A stretch of DNA of 64,000 bases from Solirubrobacter sp963792915 (GTDB taxonomy: Bacteria > Actinomycetota > Thermoleophilia > Solirubrobacterales > Solirubrobacteraceae), in the NCBI GenBank assembly GCA_963792915.1, contig CAWBYD010000005.1, forward strand, positions 1 to 64,000. Reading direction: 5' to 3'. Shown here piece by piece: positions 42,761-51,982 of the stretch. Within the stretch, counting starts at the first letter, position 1. Every line of letters starts with the position of its first letter. The position numbers and the translations under genes are program-made. The notes beneath the pieces are model-generated. The model was not told where the DNA came from, ran no database searches, and was given only the letters and a program-made list of their open reading frames with translations.

Positions 42761-45259
42761 TCAGCGCCGGACGCTGGTGTCGAGCTCGAACGTCGCAGGT
42801 GGGCGTGGACGGCGGGCCCCGCGTTCCAGCCGCGGCGGCAGCGCCCACAGCGCGCGGGTGCGCCGGCCGAACCCGAGGCCCTGCGCGAGCGCGCGCCGCA
42901 ACGCCCGGCGCCCCGAGCGCGGAGGCGGCCCGGCGCCGGGCGCATAGCGCCCGGCGGCCAGCGCCCGCAGGTAGGCCGCGACCTCCGGCGAGTGGCTGCC
43001 GAGCCGGCGCTCGAGCTGGGACAGCGTCGTGCCCGCGCTGACGGGCCGCCCCACGCGCCGCATCGCGTCCTCGAGCTCGGCGATCGCCCGGTCCATCGGC
43101 GTCGCTCCCCGCGGGCGGCGGATGATGAGCGCGATCACGAGGGCGGCCAGCCCCACCCCGAGCAGGGCGAGGAAGAAGACCCACCACGCGGGGCCGCCGT
43201 CGCCGGCCGAGCTGCCGTTCGACGAGCCGGCGGTGCCGAGCAGCAGGTCCGGGCGCACGCGGACCTTGTCGCCGGCGCTCGTGTCGGTGCTGTCGGTCGC
43301 GCCGGCGCGGTCCGGCGCGAGCGGCGCCGCCGTCGCGGGCAGCGAGATCGCGGCGATCTGCGAGCGCGCGGGCGAGGCGTCGGGAGTCGGGTCCACGGTG
43401 ATCCACCCGTAGCGGTCGAACCACGCCTCGACCCACGCGTGTGCGTCGGTGTCGCGCACGATCCAGGCCTTGCGATGCGCCGAATAGCCGCCCGGGGTGA
43501 AGCCGGTGGCGACCCGCGCCGGGACACCGCCCATCCGCAGCAGCAGCGCCATCGCGCCCGCGTAGTGCTGGCAGTAGCCCTCGTGCGAGTCCAGCAGGAA
43601 GTACTCGAGCGGCGCGATCCCGGCGGGCGGCTGCGCCGGCCGCTCGGAGTAGCGGAACTCCGGCTGGCGCAGGTAGGCGTTGACGCGCTCGAGGTACTCG
43701 TACGGCGTCTTGGTGCCACGCTTGAGCTGCTTGGACAGCTGCCACGTGCGCGAGTACATCGAGCGCCCCATCACGTGGTCGATGTTGGTCTCCGAGCGGC
43801 CGAGCTGGGGGTACTCGCCGTAGCTCGAGCCGTTGCCGCTGTAGGACTTGAAGTGCGCGTTGACCTCGGTCACGCGCTGTGCAGCCTCGCGGTCGTAGAT
43901 GTCGAGCGGCGCATGCTTGCCGGGCTTGAACGGGATCGTGATCACGAGCTCCCCGAGCGGCGTCCCACGATCGTCCGACGTGGCCGACTCCAGCAGCGCC
44001 GGGTCCGGCCGCGCCGAGTATGTCTTGACGGTGTAGGAGTCGCCACGGTGCAGCGGCGTGATCGAATCCCAGGTGCCCGCCGACGCCCCCGCCCGGACCG
44101 GGCTCGAGCTGTCCTTGACGCCCATGATCGTGCCCGCCCCGATTACGTCGGTGGTGCGCATGCGCCGGATGCTGACCGAGATGTCCTGCGTCCAGCCCGG
44201 ACGGTCGGTCCAGTTCTCCGGCACGTCGGGCTCCCAGGGCGTGCCGCTCAGCGGCGTGGTGCGCGCCGGGCGCGCGGTCCACGCGGTGTTGTCGAAGATG
44301 TCGAGGTTGCGCGCCTTCCAGTACAGCGGCTGGGGAGACGACACGCGCAGGACCTCGTTGCCGTCGCGCGGCCACGTAATCGGCCCGTAGCTCTGCGTCC
44401 ACGAGAACTGGACCGGATCGTCGGGACCGAGGCTCTCGGCGAACGCACGGTAGTCGACCCACGGCTCGCCGCGATCCGCTGCCGCGGCCAGCGGCAACGC
44501 CCCGACCAGTGCGATCGCGAGCAGCGCGGCGACGCCGAGGCCGGGCCGCAACGGCAGGCGCTCGAGCCACAGGAAGCAGACGGTGAGGGCGGCGAGCGCG
44601 AGCCCGAGGATCACCGGGCGCGTGCCGCCCAGCGACGCGATCGGCGAGACCACGAGCACGAACAGCACGGCCAGCGCAACGAACGGGTAGCCGCGGTCCG
44701 GTGAGCGCAGCGGCGAACGGGCCGCGAGCGGCTCCGCGCCGGCGCGCGGCCAGAAGGTCAGCAGCGCCGCGAGCACGAGCAGCGCGCAGCCGAGGAACTC
44801 GAGCGCGATCCGCGGCCAGGGGTCCGCGCTCACGTACGGGATCCGGACCGTGCCGAGCGCCTGGATGCCGCCGCCGAGCCCGGACAGCAACTCGTCCCAG
44901 TGGCGCGGCTTGAGCTCGTCCATCCCGGCATGGGACATCGCGAAGGCGACGAACAGCCCGGCGAGGGTGACCGCGACCAGCGCGGCGATCCGCAGCCACC
45001 CGCCGCGCACGCGCCCGGCGAGCAGCGCGCCGCCGCCGGCCGCGGCGCCGACCGCGACCCACAGCAGCGCGCGCGCCGAGGCGAAGCCGCCGATCAGCCG
45101 CTGCCACTCGAGCGCCCCGATCGCGCCCAGCGCCGCGAACGCGAGCATCCGCGCGAGCCACTGCGGAAGCAGCGCACGGCTCACCGGCCGCGCCGTCTCC
45201 GCGCGCATTCGTTTCACGCCGTCGATTCTGGCAGCCAGTCGCATCGCCTCGACGGCCAT
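42761..45259 (-). CDS. Membrane transglutaminase-like protein (DUF3488-type)
   Basis: An 832-residue protein. About seven N-terminal helices (to residue 265) form the DUF3488-type membrane part. An external segment leads to a transglutaminase core with Cys in GYCQHYAGAMALLLRMGG (about 566), His in DTDAHAWVEAWF and Asp in ITVDPTPD. A final helix (PAWWVFFLALLGVGLAALV) is followed by a basic cytoplasmic DUF4129-like tail. The triad suggests a protease or amide-forming enzyme at the cell surface. Such genes usually sit with a MoxR ATPase and a DUF58 protein, neither of which is here. ATG 45259 is tentative; GTG or ATG codons 36-48 bases on are alternatives. Confidence 0.88.
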   Translation of the reverse strand: MAVEAMRLAARIDGVKRMRAETARPVSRALLPQWLARMLAFAALGAIGALEWQRLIGGFASARALLWVAVGAAAGGGALLAGRVRGGWLRIAALVAVTLAGLFVAFAMSHAGMDELKPRHWDELLSGLGGGIQALGTVRIPYVSADPWPRIALEFLGCALLVLAALLTFWPRAGAEPLAARSPLRSPDRGYPFVALAVLFVLVVSPIASLGGTRPVILGLALAALTVCFLWLERLPLRPGLGVAALLAIALVGALPLAAAADRGEPWVDYRAFAESLGPDDPVQFSWTQSYGPITWPRDGNEVLRVSSPQPLYWKARNLDIFDNTAWTARPARTTPLSGTPWEPDVPENWTDRPGWTQDISVSIRRMRTTDVIGAGTIMGVKDSSSPVRAGASAGTWDSITPLHRGDSYTVKTYSARPDPALLESATSDDRGTPLGELVITIPFKPGKHAPLDIYDREAAQRVTEVNAHFKSYSGNGSSYGEYPQLGRSETNIDHVMGRSMYSRTWQLSKQLKRGTKTPYEYLERVNAYLRQPEFRYSERPAQPPAGIAPLEYFLLDSHEGYCQHYAGAMALLLRMGGVPARVATGFTPGGYSAHRKAWIVRDTDAHAWVEAWFDRYGWITVDPTPDASPARSQIAAISLPATAAPLAPDRAGATDSTDTSAGDKVRVRPDLLLGTAGSSNGSSAGDGGPAWWVFFLALLGVGLAALVIALIIRRPRGATPMDRAIAELEDAMRRVGRPVSAGTTLSQLERRLGSHSPEVAAYLRALAAGRYAPGAGPPPRSGRRALRRALAQGLGFGRRTRALWALPPRLERGARRPRPPATFELDTSVRR

Positions 45260-45290
45260 GCGTCGGCAAGCGGCGCGTCGCCGCTCGTGG

Positions 45291-46850
45291 TTAGGCCGTC
45301 TCGAGCTCCTTCTGGCGCAGTTCGATGCGCCGGATCTTGCCGGTGAGCGTCTTGGGCAGGTCCTCGACGAACTCGATCTTGCGCGGATAGGCGTACGCAG
45401 ACAGCCGCGAGCGCACGTGGCCCTGGATCTCTTTGACGAGCTCGTCGGAGCCGGAGTGCCCCGCCGTGAGGACGATGAACGCCTTCACGACCATGCCGCG
45501 GCGCTCGTCGGGCGACGCGACCACGGCGGCCTCCTTGACCGCCGCATGCTCCAGGCACGCGGACTCGACCTCGAACGGCCCGATCCGGTAGCCGGCCGCG
45601 ATGATCACATCGTCGGCGCGGCCCTCGTACCAGATGTAGCCGTCCTCGTCGAACTTGGCGGCGTCCTTGGTGTGGAACCACTCGCCGCCGAACGTGTCGC
45701 GCGCGGCCTCCTCGTTGCGCCAGTAGCCGAGCGGATAGTGCGGATTCGAGCGCGCGCGCAGGCAGATCTCCCCGCGCTCGCCCGCCGCCACGGGATGCTC
45801 GTCCTCGTCGAGGATCTGCACGTCCCAGCCCGGCATCGGCCGGCCCATCGAGCCCTCACGCACCTCCATGAACGGGTAGTTGGCGACCAGCGGGTAGGAC
45901 TCGGTGAGCCCGTAGTAGTCGAGCACGGTCAGCCCGTACTGCTCCCGGAACCAGCGGATCGCCTCCGGGTTCAGCGGCTCGCCGGCCGAGCAGACGACCC
46001 GGAACTTCTGCGGATAGCGCGTGCCGGCGCTTTCGATGGCCATCATCGAGCGCATCGCGGTCGGCGTCGTGAACACGTTCGTCGCCCCGTGGCGCGACAG
46101 GAAGTCCAGCTGCTGGTGCGGGTCGAATCCGCCCTGGCGCTGGATCACGAGCTGCACGGCGCCGAGCCGCCACGGACCGAGCAGCGGCGCGATGCCCGCC
46201 GCCCACGCCCACTCGCCCATGCCGTGGAAGAGCTCACCGTCGTGCACGTCGTGGCAGTAGGTGAACTCCTCGTGTGCGAGCAGGTAGCGGTGCGCGTGCA
46301 CGATCCCCTTGGCCAGCCCCGTGGTGCCCGACGTGTAGTAGAGCTGTGCCGGGTCGTCGGCCAGCGTGTCCTCGCGCGTGAACGCGGGATCGCCGGAGGC
46401 GAGCAGCTCGTCGTCGAGCACGAGCACGTGCTCCACGAGCGACGAGTCGACGCGCCCCTGGTTGGCCGCATTGGTGACGAGGACCTTGGCCTGCGAGTCG
46501 CCGACCCGGTGGCGGATGCCGTCGTCGCCGTAGAGCACGGACATCGAGAGCAGGATGGCGCCGCATTTCCAGGTGCCGAAGAACGCCGCCGCGGTCTCCG
46601 GCGTCGGCGGCAGCAGCATCGCCACGCGGTCGCCCTTCACGACCCCGCGGGCGCGCAGCACGTTGGCGAAGCGGTTGGAGGCCGCCTGGAGCTCGCCCCA
46701 GAGAACCTCCCGGACCGTCCCGTCGAAGTGCTCGTGGATCATCGCGAGCTTGTCCGCCGGGTGCTTGTCGCAGACGTCGTGGGCGATGTTGTAGCGCTCC
46801 GGCACGCGCCACTTGTGCGCGGTGACGGCTTCCTCATAGGACGCGAACAT
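45291..46850 (-). CDS. Acyl-CoA synthetase (AMP-forming)
   Basis: A 519-residue adenylate-forming ligase resembling medium-chain acyl-CoA synthetases and the acetyl-CoA synthetase-like group. Motifs: LYYTSGTTGLAKGIVHAHRY (P-loop), DYYGLTESYPLVANYPFM (A5), FHTKDAAKFDEDGYIWYEGR, the hinge DDVIIAAGYRIGPFEVES, and LPKTLTGKIRR with the catalytic Lys. Its ribosome binding site GGAGGAGAACTGAA overlaps the last codons of acs, one base upstream, so the two are coupled. The fatty or branched acid substrate is not known. Confidence 0.93.
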   Translation of the reverse strand: MFASYEEAVTAHKWRVPERYNIAHDVCDKHPADKLAMIHEHFDGTVREVLWGELQAASNRFANVLRARGVVKGDRVAMLLPPTPETAAAFFGTWKCGAILLSMSVLYGDDGIRHRVGDSQAKVLVTNAANQGRVDSSLVEHVLVLDDELLASGDPAFTREDTLADDPAQLYYTSGTTGLAKGIVHAHRYLLAHEEFTYCHDVHDGELFHGMGEWAWAAGIAPLLGPWRLGAVQLVIQRQGGFDPHQQLDFLSRHGATNVFTTPTAMRSMMAIESAGTRYPQKFRVVCSAGEPLNPEAIRWFREQYGLTVLDYYGLTESYPLVANYPFMEVREGSMGRPMPGWDVQILDEDEHPVAAGERGEICLRARSNPHYPLGYWRNEEAARDTFGGEWFHTKDAAKFDEDGYIWYEGRADDVIIAAGYRIGPFEVESACLEHAAVKEAAVVASPDERRGMVVKAFIVLTAGHSGSDELVKEIQGHVRSRLSAYAYPRKIEFVEDLPKTLTGKIRRIELRQKELETA

Positions 46851-46851
46851 T

Positions 46852-48822
46852 TCAGTTCTCCTCCGCTTGGCGCTCCTTGATCTTGCCTTCGAGTTGTTTC
46901 ATGACTTCGGGGTCTCGTAGGGTGGTGACGTCGCCGAGTTCGCGGCCTTCGGCGATGTCGCGCAGGAGGCGGCGCATGATCTTTCCGCTGCGGGTCTTGG
47001 GGAGGTCGTCGGCCCAGATGATCCGTTTGGGGCGGGCGAACTTGCCGATCCGTATGGCGACCTTTTCGCGGATCTCGCTGACGAGTTCGTCGTCGCCGTC
47101 GAGGTCGCCCTCGAGGGTCACGAAGGCCGCGATCGCTTGGCCGGTGTCTTCGTCGGCTTGGCCGATCACGGCGGCCTCGGCGACCTTGGGGTGCGAGACG
47201 ATCGCTGATTCGACCTCGGCGGTGGAGAGCCGGTGCCCGGAGACGTTGACGACGTCGTCGATGCGGCCGATGATCGAGATGTAGCCGTCGGGGTCGGCGC
47301 GGGCGGCGTCGCCGACGACGTAGGTCTGGCGGCCCAGCCGTGACCAGTAGGTCGCGATGAAGCGGTCGTCTTCTTTGTAGAGCGTGCGCAGCATCGAGGG
47401 CCAGGGTCGTTTGAGGACCAGGATCCCCTGTTCGGTGCCGGCGTCGACGCCGTCCTCGTTGACGACCGCGGCCGCGATCCCGGGCAGCGCGCGGCCCGCG
47501 ACCCCGGGCTTGGTGGCTTGCAGGCCGGGCAGCGTGGTGATCATGATCGCGCCGGTCTCGGTCTGCCACCACGTATCCACGATCGGGCAGCGGCCACCCC
47601 CGATCACCTTCCAATACCACAACCAGGCCTTCGGGTTGATCGGCTCCCCGACCGTTCCCAGCAGCCGCAACGAGGTCAGGTCGTGCTTGGCCGGATACGG
47701 CTCGCCCCACTTCATGCACGCCCGGATCGCCGTCGGCGCGCAATACAGGATGCTGACCCGGTAGCGCTCGACGATCTCCCACCAGACATCACGGTCCGGG
47801 TAGTCCGGGGCGCCCTCATACATCACGCTGGTCGCGCCGTTGGCCAGCGGCCCGTAGACGATGTAGGAATGCCCGGTGACCCAGCCGACATCGGCCGCGC
47901 ACCAAAACACGTCCTCGTCGGGCTTGAGGTCAAACACCGCCCGATGCGTATACGCGACCGCAGTCAGATAGCCGCCCGTGGTGTGCAAGATCCCCTTCGG
48001 CTTGGCCGTCGACCCCGACGTGTAGAGGATGTAGAGCGGGTCCTCGGCATCCATCGCCTCGGCCGGGCACTCCGGCGCCGCCGCCGCCAACAACTCGCGA
48101 TAGGTGTGATCGCGCCCGGGCTTCATCGGCGCATCGTTACCGACGCGCTCGACGACCACGATCGTCTCGACCAGATCGCCGATCACCTCATCGACCTGCT
48201 GCTTGATCGCCGCCGTCTTGCCCTTACGACGCGCACCATCGACCGTGATCAACACCTTCGCCTCAGAGAACTCGATCCGCTCCCGGACCGACTCCGCGCT
48301 AAAGCCCCCGAAGACCACGTTATGCGGCGCCCCGATCCGCGCACACGCCAACATCGCCACCGCGACCTCCGGGATCATCGGCAAATAGATCGCGACGACA
48401 TCGCCCTTCTTGACCCCCAACGACTTCAACGCATTCGCCAAGCGCTGCACATCACGATGCAACTCCGCATACGTGACAGCGAGCTCCTCACCCTCCTCAC
48501 CACGCCAGTGATACGCCACCCGCCCCCCGCGCCCGGCCAACACATGCCGATCCACGCAGTTATACGACGCGTTCAACTTGCCGCCCACAAACCACTTCGC
48601 AAACGGCGGATCAGACCAATCCAACACCCGCTCCCACGGCACATCCCACTCCAACAACCCCGCCTGCTCGGCCCAAAACCCCTCAAAATCCGCATCCGCG
48701 GACTCCCACACCCCCGGATCGGACACCACCGCCCGCTCCACAAACTCCCGCGGCGGCGCGAACACGTCCTGATCCAGCAACTCCTCCAACTGCTGCTCGA
48801 GCGTCTGTCCTTCGGTCGCCAT
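46852..48822 (-). CDS. acs: Acetyl-CoA synthetase
   Basis: A 656-residue enzyme that makes acetyl-CoA from acetate, ATP and CoA. Motifs: LYILYTSGSTAKPKGILHTT, VDTWWQTETGAIMIT, NVSGHRLSTAEVESAIVSHP and LPKTRSGKIMRRLLRDIA, whose Lys is the acetylation switch site in this family. GAGGAGACC precedes ATG 48822. Codon use is odd: the first roughly 250 codons favour TTG, GAT, TTT and TAT, and the last 230 favour GAA, CAA and C-ending codons, unlike the neighbours. Coupled downstream to the acyl-CoA synthetase. Confidence 0.96.
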   Translation of the reverse strand: MATEGQTLEQQLEELLDQDVFAPPREFVERAVVSDPGVWESADADFEGFWAEQAGLLEWDVPWERVLDWSDPPFAKWFVGGKLNASYNCVDRHVLAGRGGRVAYHWRGEEGEELAVTYAELHRDVQRLANALKSLGVKKGDVVAIYLPMIPEVAVAMLACARIGAPHNVVFGGFSAESVRERIEFSEAKVLITVDGARRKGKTAAIKQQVDEVIGDLVETIVVVERVGNDAPMKPGRDHTYRELLAAAAPECPAEAMDAEDPLYILYTSGSTAKPKGILHTTGGYLTAVAYTHRAVFDLKPDEDVFWCAADVGWVTGHSYIVYGPLANGATSVMYEGAPDYPDRDVWWEIVERYRVSILYCAPTAIRACMKWGEPYPAKHDLTSLRLLGTVGEPINPKAWLWYWKVIGGGRCPIVDTWWQTETGAIMITTLPGLQATKPGVAGRALPGIAAAVVNEDGVDAGTEQGILVLKRPWPSMLRTLYKEDDRFIATYWSRLGRQTYVVGDAARADPDGYISIIGRIDDVVNVSGHRLSTAEVESAIVSHPKVAEAAVIGQADEDTGQAIAAFVTLEGDLDGDDELVSEIREKVAIRIGKFARPKRIIWADDLPKTRSGKIMRRLLRDIAEGRELGDVTTLRDPEVMKQLEGKIKERQAEEN

Positions 48823-48890
48823 AGCCGGTCTCCTCGTCCGCCGCAGGTGTTCCTGCAACGTCCTACCACGTCCAGACGGTGGATTGCGTT

Positions 48891-49760
48891 TCAGCGGCGC
48901 TTCTTGCGCTTGCGCGGCGCGGCGGCGGGGCCGCCCGCGGGCGCCGGCTTCGGCGCGCGCTTGGGCGCCGGCGGCCGGTTGCTCGGCCATGGGATCTCCT
49001 TGCCGGCCTCCCACGCCGGCGGCGCGCCGCCGGGCCACACGCCGAGCAGCAGCGCGCCGAGGCCCGCGAGCCAGAAGAACTGCACGAGCGGGAACGGGAA
49101 GAGGATCAAGAACGCGCCGGCGGCCACGCCGAGGTAGCCGAACAGGCGCGTCAGCAGGCCCGCGCGCATCGCGTTGAGCGAGACCAGGAAGAGCCCGACG
49201 GCGAGCGCGAACGAGCCGAGCGTCGCCATCAGCTGCGCGAAGGCGATCAAGCCGCCACCCGCGTCGGCGGCGTCCTGGACCGTGCGCTGGGTATCCAGGA
49301 ACTGGCCGGGCAGCGCGGCGTTGCCGACCTGGAAGATCAGCATGCCGATCGCCATCAGCATGCCGCCGACGATCGGCAGGTAGATCGCCCAGCGCGGAAG
49401 GGCGTCGCGCCGCGCGCGCGTCGCGACAGCCAGGAAGCCGACGCCCCAGGCCATCCCGAGGTACCCGACGAAGCCCGCGACGCCGGTCAGCACGACCAGC
49501 GCGCTGTGCGCGTCGAGGTACTCGAAGTACGGGATCTGCAGCGACGGCAGCTTCCCGATGTCCCCCGGCTTGGTGACGCGCTGCAGCGTCTCCAGCCCGC
49601 TCGTCGACGGGGCGTTGCGCTGCATGACGCTCTGGATCGTAAAGAAGGCGATCAGCCCGATCACGCCGAGCAGCGAGGCGACGCCGGCGCGCGGGCCGTG
49701 GCGGCGCTCCCAGGCGCGCTGCTTGGACACATCGGACGTGGGGACCGCGGACACCGTCAC
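48891..49760 (-). CDS. Membrane protein, function unknown
   Basis: A 289-residue protein with about seven hydrophobic helices, beginning at ASLLGVIGLIAFFTIQSV, and a Lys/Arg/Pro/Ala-rich tail (PPAPKRAPKPAPAGGPAAAP then RKRKKRR) that should face the cytoplasm. GTG 49760 overlaps the stop of the 60-residue gene upstream (GTGA). No cofactor or transport motif is recognised; the helix pattern resembles DUF4386-like proteins, but this is weak. Confidence 0.72.
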   Translation of the reverse strand: MTVSAVPTSDVSKQRAWERRHGPRAGVASLLGVIGLIAFFTIQSVMQRNAPSTSGLETLQRVTKPGDIGKLPSLQIPYFEYLDAHSALVVLTGVAGFVGYLGMAWGVGFLAVATRARRDALPRWAIYLPIVGGMLMAIGMLIFQVGNAALPGQFLDTQRTVQDAADAGGGLIAFAQLMATLGSFALAVGLFLVSLNAMRAGLLTRLFGYLGVAAGAFLILFPFPLVQFFWLAGLGALLLGVWPGGAPPAWEAGKEIPWPSNRPPAPKRAPKPAPAGGPAAAPRKRKKRR

Positions 49761-49939
49761 TTCACTCTAGTTGGCAGTTGTGCACGCCTCGGCGGCTCGG
49801 GCCCGATCTCGCCGCGCCCGACCACGCGCGAGACGCGGTCACCGGCGAACAGGACGATGTCCAGCGCGGGCGCGGCGAGGCGGATCAGCCGCTCGATCCG
49901 GCGCCGGCGGGCGAGCTGCGTGGGGCTGCGGTAGGCCAC
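49757..49939 (-). CDS. 60-residue protein coupled to membrane protein gene
   Basis: From GTG 49939, reading VAYRSPTQLARRRRIERLIR, then a hydrophobic helix (LAAPALDIVLFAGDRVSRVV) and a Pro/Arg tail. Its TGA overlaps the next gene's GTG by 4 bases (GTGA), the same junction type as in the clear operons here, which supports it as real. No Shine-Dalgarno lies upstream; TACAAT 8-13 bases before the GTG suggests a leaderless or nearly leaderless transcript. Function unknown. Confidence 0.55.
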   Translation of the reverse strand: MAYRSPTQLARRRRIERLIRLAAPALDIVLFAGDRVSRVVGRGEIGPEPPRRAQLPTRVK

Positions 49940-49970
49940 AGTGGCCGCGATTGTAGACTCGGGAATACAG
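49940..49970. promoter_or_regulatory. Compact bidirectional promoter region
   Basis: Only 31 bases separate the GTG at 49939 (minus) from the GTG at 49971 (plus). On the minus strand a -10-like TACAAT ends about 8 bases before the start. On the plus strand TAGACT (49955-49960) lies about 10 bases before the start. The two hexamers nearly overlap. Neither side has a ribosome binding site, fitting leaderless transcription. This is an inference from motif position; -35 elements are not clear. Confidence 0.35.
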
Positions 49971-50420
49971 GTGCTGATCCGCGAGGTCATGACGGACAAG
50001 GTCGTCACCGCGGACCCGCAGACCTCGGTGCGCGCGCTCGCGCAGCTGATGCGCGAGCGCGACGTCGGTTCGGTCGTCCTGGTCGAGCGCCGCCGGCCGG
50101 TGGGGTTCGTCACCGACCGCGACCTCGTGCTGTCGGTGCTGGCCGACGGGCGCGAGGAGTCCTCGCCCGCCGCCGACCACGCGTCCTCGCCGGTCATCAC
50201 GGCCGCGCCGGACATGGAGGTCGACGAGGGCGCCGAGCTGATGATCCGCCACGGCATCCGCCGCCTCGTGGTCGTGGACCACGGGGAGCTGTGCGGCGTC
50301 GTGACGCTCGACGACCTCGTGGCACGCGCGAGCGAGCCGGCCAGCCGGCTGTCGGCCCGGATCACACGGGCTGCGCTGCCCGGCTCCTTCTCGAAACCGC
50401 TTGGGCGAACTCCCGGATGA
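49971..50420 (+). CDS. CBS-pair domain protein
   Basis: A 149-residue protein of two CBS motifs. LIREVMTDKVVTADPQTSVR through VGFVTDRDLVLSVLAD is the first, and SPVITAAPDMEVDEGAELM through LCGVVTLDDLVARASEP the second. These bind adenosyl nucleotides and act as energy or redox sensors. GTG 49971 is preferred since it begins at the conserved part; GTG 49941 is also in frame. The last 59 bases overlap the convergent amidotransferase-like gene. Confidence 0.85.
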   Translation: MLIREVMTDKVVTADPQTSVRALAQLMRERDVGSVVLVERRRPVGFVTDRDLVLSVLADGREESSPAADHASSPVITAAPDMEVDEGAELMIRHGIRRLVVVDHGELCGVVTLDDLVARASEPASRLSARITRAALPGSFSKPLGRTPG

Positions 50421-51066
50421 CGGGGTGCGCACGGGTGCCGTCGCCGGCCAGCTCGGGCTGGAACAGCGTGCCGAGGAAGAACGGGTGGTCCGGCAGCTCG
50501 AGCGCGCGCACCGCCCCGTCGTCGTCGTGCGCGCTGAACACCACGCCGCCGGCGGCCAGCGTGTCGAGGTAGGCGTCGGCGATCCCGTACGCGCAGTGGT
50601 AGCGCTCGACACTGCGCTCGACGCCGGCGATCGCCGCCATCCGTGTGCCCGGGACGTAGTGGATCGCGCCCTCGTGGCCGACCAGCGAGCACTCGAGCTC
50701 GACGATCACGGTCTGCCCCTCCGGCCCGTACTCGCCGTGCCAGGCGTCCTCGATCCCGCACACGTCCCGGGCCAGCTCGATGATCGCGTGCTGGAACCCG
50801 CCGCAGGTGCCGAGGAACGGGAGCTCCAGCTCGCGGGCGGTGCGCACGGCCGCGATCACGCGCTCAGGGTCGCGATAGGGGGAGCCGGGAACGACCCAGA
50901 TGCCGTCGAAGGCCTCGAGACCGGCGGCCTCCTCGGACGCGATCCAGTACGGGTCGAGCACGATCCCCTCGCGACGGCGCAGGGCGTCGATCAGCAGCGG
51001 GATGCGCGTGTGGGCGCGCACGCTCGGCGAGCGATCGCCGACGAGCGCGAGCTTGGCGGTGGGCAT
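50362..51066 (-). CDS. CTP-synthase C-terminal-like glutamine amidotransferase
   Basis: A 234-residue class I amidotransferase-fold protein from ATG 51066 (ATG 51075 also possible). AKLALVGDRSPSVRAHTRIP begins it like the C-terminal domain of PyrG. The nucleophile loop is LGTCGGFQHAIIE, with Cys present. The later catalytic motif, usually HPE, reads FLGTLFQPEL, so the His is Gln. That change marks the group named CTP synthase C-terminal region-related (seleno)protein, so glutaminase activity is doubtful. It is divergent from a LysR gene, 76 bases apart. Confidence 0.78.
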   Translation of the reverse strand: MPTAKLALVGDRSPSVRAHTRIPLLIDALRRREGIVLDPYWIASEEAAGLEAFDGIWVVPGSPYRDPERVIAAVRTARELELPFLGTCGGFQHAIIELARDVCGIEDAWHGEYGPEGQTVIVELECSLVGHEGAIHYVPGTRMAAIAGVERSVERYHCAYGIADAYLDTLAAGGVVFSAHDDDGAVRALELPDHPFFLGTLFQPELAGDGTRAHPVIREFAQAVSRRSRAAQPV

Positions 51067-51142
51067 GGGTCGCATGCTGGCGCGCGAGCGAGTTCACGTC
51101 CAACGATCTTCTCTGGCTTGCCCATCACGGATACTGATGTGA

Positions 51143-51946
51143 ATGGACCCGCGGTTCCTTCGTACGTTCGTGCTGGTGGCTCGTCTGCAGTCCTTCTCGG
51201 CGGCCGCGCGCGAGCTCGGCTATACGCAGTCCGCGGTGTCCCAGCACATCGCGGTGCTGGAAGCTGACGTCGGCGCGCTGCTGCTCGACCGGCGCCCGGT
51301 CCGGCCGACCGAGGCGGGAGCGCGGCTGCTCGAGCACGCCGAGCCGATCCTGCTGCGCCTGGACGCCGCGCGCGCGGACGTGGCGCGCGTCGCGGCGGGG
51401 CCGCCCGCGCAGCTGCGGATCGGCGCGACGCCGCTGTCCACCGGGCTCGCCGCCGAGCTCGTGGCGCCGGCGCTGGCCGTGACCGTGCGCGTCGCGGCGC
51501 GCGACGACGTCGCCCGGGCGGTCGCGACGGGCGAGCTCGACGCCGGCGTGGTCGACGGCGTGGCCGCCGTCAGCGACCCGCTGCGGCTGCCGGACACGGG
51601 GCTGCGCGTCGCGTCGTTCACCGAGGAGCCGCTGGCGGTCGCGGCGCCGCTCGGCCATCCCCTGGCGGGACGCGGTGTGCGCCTCGAGGACCTGGTCGAC
51701 GCGCGCTGGATCGATGCGCCGGCGATCTCGGCGCCGCTGGCCGAGCTGAGCGCGCTGGCGCGGGCCGAGGGCTTCCGCGCGGCGCTGCACTACGACGGGT
51801 TCGACGTGCGCGGGCTTCTGGCACTGGTCGTCGCCGGCCACGGCCTCGCGCTGCTGCCCGAGCGCGCGCTGGAGGGCGTCGCGGCGCTCTCGGTGATCCA
51901 ACCACGGCTCGTCCATCGCACGGAGTGGTTGCATGAGTCGGGATAA
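51143..51946 (+). CDS. LysR-family transcriptional regulator
   Basis: A 267-residue regulator. The N-terminal helix-turn-helix is MDPRFLRTFVLVARLQSFSA through YTQSAVSQHIAVLEADVGA. A periplasmic-binding-like effector domain follows, ending GLLALVVAGHGLALLPERAL. It is divergent from the amidotransferase-like gene, the usual arrangement for a LysR target, though this is inference. No T-n11-A site was confirmed. Confidence 0.9.
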   Translation: MDPRFLRTFVLVARLQSFSAAARELGYTQSAVSQHIAVLEADVGALLLDRRPVRPTEAGARLLEHAEPILLRLDAARADVARVAAGPPAQLRIGATPLSTGLAAELVAPALAVTVRVAARDDVARAVATGELDAGVVDGVAAVSDPLRLPDTGLRVASFTEEPLAVAAPLGHPLAGRGVRLEDLVDARWIDAPAISAPLAELSALARAEGFRAALHYDGFDVRGLLALVVAGHGLALLPERALEGVAALSVIQPRLVHRTEWLHESG

Positions 51947-51982
51947 CCCCACCCCCTTGAGTGGTACTCGCCCAATTACGGT

